From SCUN01 sp964343975 (GTDB taxonomy: Bacteria > Acidobacteriota > Vicinamibacteria > Vicinamibacterales > SCN-69-37), in assembly GCA_964343975.1 (NCBI GenBank), contig CAYFLU010000117.1, forward strand, positions 1 through 10,327: DNA of 10,327 bases, in the 5' to 3' direction. Position 1 is the stretch's first letter. Each line of letters opens with the position of its first letter. Positions 1 to 6,294 of this stretch are shown here, in pieces. Made by a program: the position numbers and the translations under genes. The notes below the pieces were generated by a model. That model did no database searches. It was not told the DNA's origin and saw only the letters and a program-made list of their open reading frames with translations.

Positions 1-2
1 TG

Positions 3-140
3 AAGAAGGACAAAGACGTCGGCACGGTGTCGGCCGGCAAGATCGCCGACATCATTGCCGTGCGCGGCGATGTGTTGCGCTACATCGACCTGCTGCAGAA
101 GGTCGACATCGTGGTGCAGAAGGGCAAGCGGGTGAAGTGA
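3..140 (+). CDS. Amidohydrolase family protein, C-terminal fragment
   Basis: This is the last 45 codons of a gene that begins before the window. The frame is open from base 3 and stops at TGA 138-140. The segment GTVSAGKIADIIAVRGD followed by VDIVVQKGKRVK is the typical C-terminal end of metal-dependent amidohydrolases (imidazolonepropionase/dihydroorotase-like superfamily). There the small beta-sandwich domain closes with 'G(T/S)(I/V)xxGKxADxxxxxxDP' and a final 'VxxVxxxGxxV' strand. The metal-binding histidines and the substrate pocket lie upstream and are not visible, so the substrate cannot be named. The stop overlaps the ATG of the next gene by one base (TGATG), so the two are probably co-transcribed and translationally coupled. 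Family call is fairly sure; specific function is unknown. Confidence 0.75.
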   Translation, partial: KKDKDVGTVSAGKIADIIAVRGDVLRYIDLLQKVDIVVQKGKRVK

Positions 141-1879
141 TGCGTCGTCTGATGCTTGCGTGTGTGGGAGGACTGCTGCCGATGATGATGACGGCCTGCG
201 GAGGCGGCGCCCCGGCGTCGAAGGAGGGCACGGGGGACACCGCGTTCAACGCGCTCGTGACCGAGATCACCGAGGCGATGTACAAGCAGAGCCCGAGCAA
301 CGCCACGTACCTCGGCGTGCACAAGTACGACGACCAGCTCGAGGACCTGTCCGCGACGGCGGTGGCGGCCGAGGTGGCATCAGCCAAGGCGTTCCGGCAG
401 AAGCTCGACGCGATCGATCCGGCCACCCTCACGGTGGATGCCCGGCTCGACCGGGAATTTCTCCAGCACCAGATGGACGCCACGGTGCTCCAGCTCGACG
501 TGGTGCGCGGCTGGGAGCAGAACGCGGACCTCTACACGTCGACGGCGACGAATGCCGTCTACCTGATCATGAAGCGCAACTTCGCGCCGGCCGCCGAACG
601 GCTGAAGCTCGTGATCGCGCGCGAGAAGCAGATGCCCGCGTTGCTGCAACAGGCCCGCGCGAATCTGAAGACGCCGCCGAAGATCTTCACGGAGATCGCG
701 ATCGAGCAGGTCGACGGCAATCAGAGCTTCTTCGCCAAGGACCTGCCGCTCGCGTTCGCAGAGGTGAAGGACGCCGCACTCGTGGCGGAGTTCAAGAAGA
801 CGAACGACGCCGTGATCGCCGCGCTCGGGGACTACAAGGCGTGGTTAAGGAAGGACCTCCTGCCGAAGTCGACCGGATCGTTCGCGCTTGGCGCCGACAC
901 CTACACCAAACTCCTGAACGCGACCGAGATGGTCGATCTGTCACTCGACGATCTTCTGGCCGTCGCGGAGCAGAACCGGCAGAAGAACGAAGCGGCCCTC
1001 GTGGAGACGGCCAAGCTCATCGATCCCAAGAAGACCGTCGAGCAGGTGCTGCAGCAGGTCGAGGCCGAGCACCCGAAACCGGCGGATCTGCTCAAGACGA
1101 CGCAGGACGCGCTGGATTCGCTGCGCCAGTTCCTGGTCGACAAGAAGATCGTGACGATCCCGGCGTCCGCGCCTGCGCACGTGCAGGAAACCCCGCCGTT
1201 CATGCGCTCGACCACGAGCGCGTCCATGGACACGCCGGGCCCGTTCGAGACCACGGCCACCGAGGCCTACTACAACATGACGTTGCCTGATCCGCGCTGG
1301 AGCGCCGCGGAGCAGCTCGACTTCATGCGGCAGTGGTACTACCCGTCGATCGCGAACGTCTCGGTGCATGAGGTGTATCCCGGGCACTACCTGCAGTTCC
1401 TGTATGCGAAGCAGTTCCCGACGCTCACGCGGAAGGTCTACAGCGCGAACACGAACGTCGAAGGCTGGGCGCACTACGCTGAGCAGATGATGATCGACGA
1501 GGGCTTCCACGCGAACGAGCCGGCATATCGGCTCGCGCAGCTCCAGGATGCGCTCCTCCGCAACGTGCGCTTCATCGTCGGCATCAAGATGCACACGCAG
1601 GGCATGACGGTGGAGCAGGCCCGGCAGCTGTTCCTCACGCAGGGGCACCAGCCCGCGGCGGTGGCGCTGTCGGAGGCCAAGCGCGGCGCCGGTGATCCGC
1701 TGTATGGCTACTACACGATGGGCAAGCTGGCGATCCTGAAGCTGCGCGATGACTACAGCGTGAAGCTCGGGGCCGCGTTTTCGCTGCAGAAGTTCCACGA
1801 CGCGTTCATCGCCGTGGGACCGCTCCCGCTGCCGCTCGTGCGCGAGAAGATGCTCGGCGCGCGCGGCCGGATGTTCTAA
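140..1879 (+). CDS. DUF885 family lipoprotein, putative zinc metallopeptidase
   Basis: A 579-residue protein, within the usual length of DUF885 (PF05960) proteins. The N-terminus has a positive start (MRR), a hydrophobic stretch and a lipobox MTAC with Cys20, so it should be exported and lipid-anchored. The diagnostic part is C-terminal: HEVYPGH at residues 410-416 gives an HExxxGH arrangement (H410, E411, H416). EGWAHYAE follows at 441-448, supplying a further acidic residue as in zincin-like peptidases. Secreted DUF885 proteins are generally regarded as putative metallopeptidases; the substrate here is unknown. ATG at 140 is preferred over the adjacent GTG at 137 because it gives the TGATG coupling to the upstream amidohydrolase stop. 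The pairing of an amidohydrolase with an exported peptidase-like lipoprotein suggests scavenging of peptides, but that is inference. The TAA at 1877-1879 overlaps the stop of the convergent methyltransferase gene. Confidence 0.9.
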   Translation: MRRLMLACVGGLLPMMMTACGGGAPASKEGTGDTAFNALVTEITEAMYKQSPSNATYLGVHKYDDQLEDLSATAVAAEVASAKAFRQKLDAIDPATLTVDARLDREFLQHQMDATVLQLDVVRGWEQNADLYTSTATNAVYLIMKRNFAPAAERLKLVIAREKQMPALLQQARANLKTPPKIFTEIAIEQVDGNQSFFAKDLPLAFAEVKDAALVAEFKKTNDAVIAALGDYKAWLRKDLLPKSTGSFALGADTYTKLLNATEMVDLSLDDLLAVAEQNRQKNEAALVETAKLIDPKKTVEQVLQQVEAEHPKPADLLKTTQDALDSLRQFLVDKKIVTIPASAPAHVQETPPFMRSTTSASMDTPGPFETTATEAYYNMTLPDPRWSAAEQLDFMRQWYYPSIANVSVHEVYPGHYLQFLYAKQFPTLTRKVYSANTNVEGWAHYAEQMMIDEGFHANEPAYRLAQLQDALLRNVRFIVGIKMHTQGMTVEQARQLFLTQGHQPAAVALSEAKRGAGDPLYGYYTMGKLAILKLRDDYSVKLGAAFSLQKFHDAFIAVGPLPLPLVREKMLGARGRMF

Positions 1880-2649
1880 GGCCGAGAGACGAACAGCGCC
1901 CGCGCGCCGATCGCGTCCCACCGCAGATCGGCGCGTGCGGCGAGTTCCGTGACGGCGCGCGGGAGCACGCCGCGGAACTTGAAGTCGTCGGTGCGCACGG
2001 CCAGGCCATTGAACGCGCCGACCCATTCCTGCCACCACGGCGACACGCCGCGGGCGAGCGGCTCCACAATCAACACGTGACTGCCGGCCGTCGCCGCCGC
2101 GACGAGCGTCGGCAGGAGGCTGGTGCGCGCGTCGCGCGGGAGTTCATTCACCGCCCAGGCGAGGACGATGGCCGGCGGCGCGCCGTTCGGGCCCTTGGGA
2201 GCGCGTGCCGCGGCGGCGACCATGTCGCCGCGCTGTGTGCGTCCGCTGACGCCGAGTTGCTGCCAATTCCACGCCGCCTCGCCGAGCGCCCACGCATTCT
2301 CATCGACGCCGGTCAATGGCGGCACGGCGCCGCCGGCCTCACGCACGGCGTCGGCCCACGCCGCTGCGCCGACGCCGGTGCCACAGCCGAGATCGAGGAC
2401 GTCGGACGGCGCCGCTGGCGCGAGCGCGCGCACGATCTCGCGCACCGTGAAGAAGTGGAGCGGCGCATAGACGGCGCCGAATGCAGCGCGTTTTCCGGCG
2501 CTATCGAGCGCGGACCGGTCGGCGAGTTCGCCGCGCCGTTCCACGTAGCGCGCCGACAGGGCGCGGAGCGCGTGCGTAAATTCCTTGGGGCGATAGGGCG
2601 CGACGTGCCGCGCGTGGAGCGCGGCGAGCCACGTGTCGACGGCTCTCAC
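1876..2649 (-). CDS. Class I SAM-dependent methyltransferase, Rsm22-like
   Basis: A 257-residue protein with a Rossmann-type methyltransferase core. Motif I is VLDLGCGTG at residues 84-92, the acidic end of strand beta-2 is D116 (GVDENAW), and a motif IV-like AWAVNELP sits at 165-172. The N-terminal helix ALRALSARYVERR (28-40), the YAPLHFFTVREIV segment (61-73) before the core, and the 'NELP' motif resemble the Rsm22 family (PF09243). Rsm22 proteins are linked to small-subunit ribosome assembly or rRNA modification. No zinc or Fe-S cysteine cluster is visible, so a generic small-molecule methyltransferase remains possible. The start is GTG at 2649. It overlaps the TGA of the HMG-CoA lyase gene as GTGA, and no clear Shine-Dalgarno is seen, so translation probably depends on coupling. 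It is the last gene of the leucine operon, although no methyltransferase is needed in that pathway. Its TAG stop overlaps the stop of the convergent DUF885 gene. Confidence 0.8.
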   Translation of the reverse strand: MRAVDTWLAALHARHVAPYRPKEFTHALRALSARYVERRGELADRSALDSAGKRAAFGAVYAPLHFFTVREIVRALAPAAPSDVLDLGCGTGVGAAAWADAVREAGGAVPPLTGVDENAWALGEAAWNWQQLGVSGRTQRGDMVAAAARAPKGPNGAPPAIVLAWAVNELPRDARTSLLPTLVAAATAGSHVLIVEPLARGVSPWWQEWVGAFNGLAVRTDDFKFRGVLPRAVTELAARADLRWDAIGARALFVSRP

Positions 2650-3554
2650 GATCGCACGCGCGCGAGCTCAGCCGCGACGTAGCGCGATGGCAGCGCGTGG
2701 CCCACGGCGGGCGCGATGGCGAGCGACGCCTGCATGACCTTCGCGCGATCGATGCCGGTCGGGTGACCGAGCCCGTCGAGGAGATACAGCAGATCTTCGG
2801 TCGCGAGGTTACCGGACGCGCCCGGCGCATACGGGCAGCCGCCGAGGCCGCCGGCGCTGCTGTCGAAGGTGCTGATGCCGAGCTCGAGCGCAGCCAGCAC
2901 GTTGGCGAGTGCGGTGCCGCGCGTGTCGTGGAAGTGCAGCGCCAGCTGGGCAGACGGCGCGGTGCTCAGGAGCACGTCGAGCACCGACCGCACCTGGCCC
3001 GGATGGGCGACGCCGATCGTGTCGCTGACGGCGACCTCGTACACGCCCATGTCCAGCAGGCGCATCGTGAGCTCGCGCACACGCGCCACCGGGACGTCGC
3101 CTTCGAACGGGCAGCCGAAACACGTGGAGAGGTAACCGCGCACGCGCGCGCCGGCCGCACGCGCGGCTGCCACGACGGCCGCATACGCGGTCAGCGACTC
3201 GTCGATGGACTGGTTGATGTTCTTGCGGCTGAACGTGTCGGACGCCGCGGCAAAGATCGCGACCTCGTTCACGCCACAGCTGAGCGCGCGTTCGAGGCCC
3301 TTGGCATTCGGCACGAGCGCGGAGTAGCGCACGCCGTCGCGCCGTGGCAGCGCGGCGAAGACCTCGGCGGCGTCGGCCAATTGCGGGATCCACTTCGGGC
3401 TGACGAATGCCGACACTTCCACGCGCCGGCAGCCCGCGTCGACCAGACGTTCCACGAACGCGATCTTGTCGGCGGTCGGCACCGGTGCGGCTTCGTTCTG
3501 CAGGCCGTCGCGGGGGCCGACCTCGACGATCTCGATCGCGCGCGGCGTGCTCAT
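2646..3554 (-). CDS. liuE: Hydroxymethylglutaryl-CoA lyase
   Basis: A 302-residue TIM-barrel lyase of the HMG-CoA lyase family. It cleaves (S)-HMG-CoA to acetoacetate and acetyl-CoA, the last step of leucine degradation, in the cytoplasm. The first strand carries EVGPRDGLQNE (11-21) with catalytic Arg15 and metal-ligand Asp16. HFHDTRG (207-213) provides metal ligands H207 and H209. The family signature AGGLGGCPYAPGASGN (234-249) contains the catalytic-loop cysteine C240. Length matches the roughly 300 residues of bacterial family members. ATG at 3554 is chosen because it overlaps the upstream stop as ATGA, has a good Shine-Dalgarno (minus-strand GGAGGG, 3566-3561) six bases upstream, and begins exactly at the conserved N-terminus. 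The frame stays open upstream to 4061, but that part is antisense-like noise over the neighbouring genes. Located next to methylcrotonyl-CoA carboxylase and hydratase genes, which fixes the substrate as HMG-CoA rather than a citramalate-type analogue. Confidence 0.96.
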   Translation of the reverse strand: MSTPRAIEIVEVGPRDGLQNEAAPVPTADKIAFVERLVDAGCRRVEVSAFVSPKWIPQLADAAEVFAALPRRDGVRYSALVPNAKGLERALSCGVNEVAIFAAASDTFSRKNINQSIDESLTAYAAVVAAARAAGARVRGYLSTCFGCPFEGDVPVARVRELTMRLLDMGVYEVAVSDTIGVAHPGQVRSVLDVLLSTAPSAQLALHFHDTRGTALANVLAALELGISTFDSSAGGLGGCPYAPGASGNLATEDLLYLLDGLGHPTGIDRAKVMQASLAIAPAVGHALPSRYVAAELARVRS

Positions 3555-3958
3555 GTGCCGCCCTCCGACGCGAGATCGACCACCGGCGTGCCGGGCTGCA
3601 CGAGATCGCCTTCCGCGCAGTGCACGGCGCTGACGACCGCGGCGCGCGGTGCGCGGATCGGCATCTCCATCTTCATGGCCTCGAGCACGACGAGCGTGTC
3701 GCCGCTCGCGACCGCCTGTCCCGCGGTGACGAGCACGCGGATCACCTTCGCCGACATCTGCGGCATCAGCGCATCGTCGCCGTGCGCCGCCCGCGCGCGT
3801 GTGGACGAGGCGGCGGCCAGATCGAAGAGGTGGCCATCGAGCCAGATCCACGTGGTGCCCGCGTCGCGCACCGCATCGGCGATGAACACGCGATCGCCGT
3901 GCGCCACGCGGTAGCGCCCGTCCGGGAGGGCGGTGACCTGCCAGTCGCGCGTCACCAT
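3551..3958 (-). CDS. Biotin carboxyl carrier protein of methylcrotonyl-CoA carboxylase (detached alpha-chain C-terminus)
   Basis: A 135-residue protein whose C-terminal half (about 64-131) is a biotinyl/lipoyl-attachment domain. The canonical biotinylation motif AMKM is at 94-97 (biotinyl Lys96), followed by the family's 'MPIRAP' strand. The first 60 residues form a short beta-rich region that corresponds to the linker/BT region of fused alpha chains. The carried biotin would shuttle carboxyl groups from the biotin carboxylase to the carboxyltransferase. In most bacteria this domain is fused to the biotin carboxylase in one chain of about 650-670 residues. Here it is a separate ORF whose start overlaps the carboxylase stop by seven bases. 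ATG 3958 is favoured by a minus-strand GGGAG eight bases upstream (3971-3967). GTG 3955, giving a GTGA overlap, is the alternative. The 'PMPG' hinge common in this family reads PQMSAK instead. Confidence 0.9.
   Translation of the reverse strand: MVTRDWQVTALPDGRYRVAHGDRVFIADAVRDAGTTWIWLDGHLFDLAAASSTRARAAHGDDALMPQMSAKVIRVLVTAGQAVASGDTLVVLEAMKMEMPIRAPRAAVVSAVHCAEGDLVQPGTPVVDLASEGGT
3561..3566 (-). promoter_or_regulatory. Shine-Dalgarno of the HMG-CoA lyase gene
   Basis: The minus-strand hexamer GGAGGG lies six bases before ATG 3554, inside the end of the biotin-carrier gene. It fixes the lyase start and shows the gene can be translated independently as well as by ATGA coupling. Confidence 0.7.
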
Positions 3959-5454
3959 GCGATGGTCTCCCACGGATCGGTGACGCTCGCCGTGCCCGCG
4001 CCAGCGCCCGGGCTCGCGATCTGATGCGCCTGCAGATACTTGGCGAGTGCCGCCGCGGCATCGGCGACCGTGTCGTCGGCCGGCGCGGCGAGCTGGTCGA
4101 GGTGCCGTTCGATCAAGCCGGTGTGCGCGCGGTACTCGGTGGTGCCGTCCATGCGCACGTCGGGGAGCGCCAGTAACTGCAAGAGAAACGGGATGTTGTG
4201 GCGCACGCCGAGCACGCGGAACTCGCGAAGCGCCTGCGTCATGCGCGCCAGCGCCGCCTCGCGCGTCTCCGCGTGGACGATGAGTTTCGCGAGCATCGGG
4301 TCGTAGTCGACGCCGATCGTCTGGCCTTCGCGCACGCCGCTGTCCACGCGGATGCCGGGGCCCTGCGGTTCGGCGTAGCGGAGCAGCGTGCCGCTCTGCG
4401 GTAGCAGGCCGCGCGCGGCGTCCTCGGCATAGATGCGGCACTCGATCGCATGGCCGCGCTGGGCGACGTCGGCCTGCGTGAACCAGAGCTCTTCGCCGTC
4501 GGCGATCCGCAACTGCGCGTGCACGAGATCGCGCCCAGTCACGAGTTCCGTCACCGGATACTCGACCTGCAGACGCGTGTTCATTTCAAGGAAGTAGAAG
4601 CGCGCGTCGTCGCCGTGCCCTTCGAGGATGAACTCAACGGTGCCCGCGTTCACATAGCCGACGCCCTTCGCGGCGGCGACCGCTGCGGCCGTGATGCGCT
4701 CGCGCACGGACGGGGCGAGGGCCGGCGCCGGCGTCTCTTCCACGACCTTCTGATGCCGGCGCTGGAGCGAGCAGTCGCGCTCGAAGAGATGCACCACATG
4801 GCCATGCGCATCCCCGAGCACCTGCACTTCGATGTGCCGCGGCTGCTCGATCAGGCGCTCGACATAGACCGCGCCATCCGCGAAGGCGCGTGTGGCTTCA
4901 CGGCTCGCCGATTCCACGGCGTCGGCGACCTCGGCCTCCGCGCGGACCACGCGCATGCCCTTGCCACCGCCGCCGGCCGCTGCCTTGATAAGGGCCGGGA
5001 AGCCGACCTCGCGCACCGCGGCGGCAATCGCCGCCGGCGACTGATCCGTCGGGACCACGCCGGGCACGACGGGGACGCCGGCGGCGATCGCGGCGGCGCG
5101 CGCCGCCGTCTTCGAACCCATGCGCGAGATCACGTCCGCCGGGGGCCCGATGAAGGTGAGGCCAGCGTTTGCACAAGCCTCGGCGAAGGCGGCGTTTTCC
5201 GAGAGGAACCCGTAGCCTGGATGCACCGCGTCCGCGCCGGTCGTTCGCGCCGCATCGAGGAGTGCGGGCACGTTCAGGTAGCTGGCGCTCGCGGACGCCG
5301 GACCAATGCACACGGCCTGATCGGCGGCGAGCACGTGTGGCGCTTGGCGGTCGGCTTCGGAGTACACAGCTACGGTCGCGAGGCCGCGCTCACGGCATGC
5401 GCGGATGATGCGCACGGCGATCTCGCCGCGATTCGCGATGAGGACGCGGCGCAT
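3952..5454 (-). CDS. liuD: Biotin carboxylase subunit of methylcrotonyl-CoA carboxylase (alpha-chain N-terminal part)
   Basis: A 500-residue ATP-grasp biotin carboxylase. It uses ATP and bicarbonate to carboxylate biotin on the carrier protein. The N-terminal domain opens with the family signature RVLIANRGEIAVRIIRA. The ATP-grasp domain has the glycine loop GGGGKGM (161-167). Active-site residues match those of E. coli AccC: K236 in HQKVVEE, E274 in GTVEFI, and E290, N292 and R294 in EMNTRLQVEYP, plus R340 in ECRIYAED. The biotin-carboxylase C-terminal domain spans about 335-445. After it, a linker rich in Ala and Gly ends at DPWETIAW with no carrier domain; that domain is the next ORF. ATG 5454 overlaps the upstream TAA as TAATG. 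Carboxyltransferase, hydratase and lyase neighbours make methylcrotonyl-CoA the likely substrate. Sequence alone would also fit a propionyl- or acetyl-CoA carboxylase. Confidence 0.95.
   Translation of the reverse strand: MRRVLIANRGEIAVRIIRACRERGLATVAVYSEADRQAPHVLAADQAVCIGPASASASYLNVPALLDAARTTGADAVHPGYGFLSENAAFAEACANAGLTFIGPPADVISRMGSKTAARAAAIAAGVPVVPGVVPTDQSPAAIAAAVREVGFPALIKAAAGGGGKGMRVVRAEAEVADAVESASREATRAFADGAVYVERLIEQPRHIEVQVLGDAHGHVVHLFERDCSLQRRHQKVVEETPAPALAPSVRERITAAAVAAAKGVGYVNAGTVEFILEGHGDDARFYFLEMNTRLQVEYPVTELVTGRDLVHAQLRIADGEELWFTQADVAQRGHAIECRIYAEDAARGLLPQSGTLLRYAEPQGPGIRVDSGVREGQTIGVDYDPMLAKLIVHAETREAALARMTQALREFRVLGVRHNIPFLLQLLALPDVRMDGTTEYRAHTGLIERHLDQLAAPADDTVADAAAALAKYLQAHQIASPGAGAGTASVTDPWETIAW
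3967..3971 (-). promoter_or_regulatory. Shine-Dalgarno of the biotin-carrier gene
   Basis: Minus-strand GGGAG sits eight bases before ATG 3958, inside the last codons of the biotin carboxylase gene. It supports the carrier being an independently initiated gene rather than the product of a sequencing frameshift. Confidence 0.55.
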
Positions 5455-6272
5455 TAACTCTTACGCTCCGCACCAGAGCGCGTAGGTGCCGGCGCTTCCG
5501 TGCCGGCCACCCACGCCGGTTGACGCTTCTCGAGAAACGCGCGCAGGCCTTCCTGACCTTCCGGCGACACGCGCTGCTCGGCGATCGCGGCTGAGGTGAG
5601 GTCGATCACATCTTCGGGGAGCCGGCCATGCACTTGCCGGAGGAGCGCCTTCGCGCGCGCCACGGCGCTCGGCGCAGCCTTCAGGAACAGCTGCACATGC
5701 CGATCCACGGCCGCGTCGAGCTCGGCCGCGGGCACCACCTCGTTCGCCAAGCCGACGGCTTTCGCACGTGCGGCATCGAAGCGCGTGCCGCTGAGGCACA
5801 GCTCGCGCGCGTTGTTGATGCCGATCTTGCGCACGACATACGGCGAGATCATCGCGGGGATGATGCCGAGCACCACCTCCGTGAAGCCGAACAGCGCGTC
5901 GTCTGCGGCGACGACCACGTCACAGACGGAGGCGAGGCCCGAGCCACCGCCGAGCGCCGCGCCATGCACGCGCCCGATCAGCGGCACCGGCACGCGGTCG
6001 AGCGCGTTCAGCATCTCGGCGGCGCGCTTGGCATCAGCGAAGTTCTCGTCGCGCGAGTACCCGACCATCTTCGCCATCCACTGCACATCGGCGCCGGCGC
6101 AGAAGGCCTTGCCCGCGCCCTGGAGAATGGCGACGCGCGTCTCGCCCGGGACGACGCTCTTGGCCCAGGCGGTGAGCTCATCGATCAGCGCCTCGTTGAA
6201 CGCATTGCGCACATCGGGGCGGTTCAGGGTGACGGTCGTAACGGGACCGTGCTCGACGGAAATCGTGGCCAT
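5454..6272 (-). CDS. liuC: Enoyl-CoA hydratase family protein, probable 3-methylglutaconyl-CoA hydratase
   Basis: A 272-residue crotonase-fold protein. In this operon it should hydrate 3-methylglutaconyl-CoA to HMG-CoA, the step between the carboxylase and the lyase. The CoA/oxyanion elements are present: AFCAGADVQWM (about 58-68) and HGAALGGGSGLA (about 104-115). GFTEVVLGIIPAMISPYVV (about 133-151) carries the glutamate equivalent to rat crotonase Glu164. The other catalytic glutamate (rat Glu144, in 'GGGCELAM') is glycine here (GGGSGLAS). From memory, bacterial LiuC-type sequences with the same 'ISPYV' segment share this, so it supports the assignment rather than indicating decay. ATG 6272 begins at the conserved MATISVEHGPVTTVTLNRP; the 33 codons open upstream overlap the beta-subunit gene and are not family-like. 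A 22-base gap with a weak GAG ribosome site separates it from the upstream gene. Its TAA overlaps the biotin carboxylase start. Confidence 0.93.
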   Translation of the reverse strand: MATISVEHGPVTTVTLNRPDVRNAFNEALIDELTAWAKSVVPGETRVAILQGAGKAFCAGADVQWMAKMVGYSRDENFADAKRAAEMLNALDRVPVPLIGRVHGAALGGGSGLASVCDVVVAADDALFGFTEVVLGIIPAMISPYVVRKIGINNARELCLSGTRFDAARAKAVGLANEVVPAAELDAAVDRHVQLFLKAAPSAVARAKALLRQVHGRLPEDVIDLTSAAIAEQRVSPEGQEGLRAFLEKRQPAWVAGTEAPAPTRSGAERKS

Positions 6273-6276
6273 CTGT

Positions 6277-6288
6277 ACTCGCTCGAGT
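6277..6288. repeat. Short inverted repeat between liuB and liuC
   Basis: ACTCG-CT-CGAGT is a perfect 5+5 base inverted repeat inside the 22-base gap between the carboxyltransferase and hydratase genes. The minus-strand right arm, CGAGT, contains the weak GAG ribosome site of the hydratase gene. The stem is too short to act as a terminator, and it may be chance. Confidence 0.3.
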
Positions 6289-6294
6289 GACGAT

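Noticed and set aside
941..2038. A 365-codon minus-strand frame across the DUF885 and methyltransferase genes
   Set aside because: Arg/His-rich translation, crosses two real genes and has no family-like motif.
2697..3914. A 405-codon plus-strand frame opposite HMG-CoA lyase and the biotin carrier
   Set aside because: Low-complexity Arg/Ala/Val translation and complete overlap with genes carrying catalytic signatures mark it as a shadow.
3555..4061. An N-terminal extension of HMG-CoA lyase (frame open to 4061)
   Set aside because: The extension is Arg-rich noise overlapping the carrier and carboxylase genes. The family N-terminus, the ATGA overlap and a good ribosome site all point to ATG 3554.
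3952..5454. Reading the carboxylase genes as propionyl- or acetyl-CoA carboxylase
   Set aside because: The carboxyltransferase has the MCC-type blocks (ATVKGGSYLPLTVKKH, QNITGFMVGKQYE), and the neighbours are methylglutaconyl-CoA hydratase and HMG-CoA lyase.
4450..5457. A 335-codon plus-strand frame opposite the biotin carboxylase
   Set aside because: No domain; antisense to a gene with all ATP-grasp active-site residues in frame.
6277..6288. The ACTCGCTCGAGT palindrome as a terminator or attenuator
   Set aside because: The stem is only five bases with a two-base loop and has no U-run. It may be a chance palindrome, so it is listed only as a short repeat.
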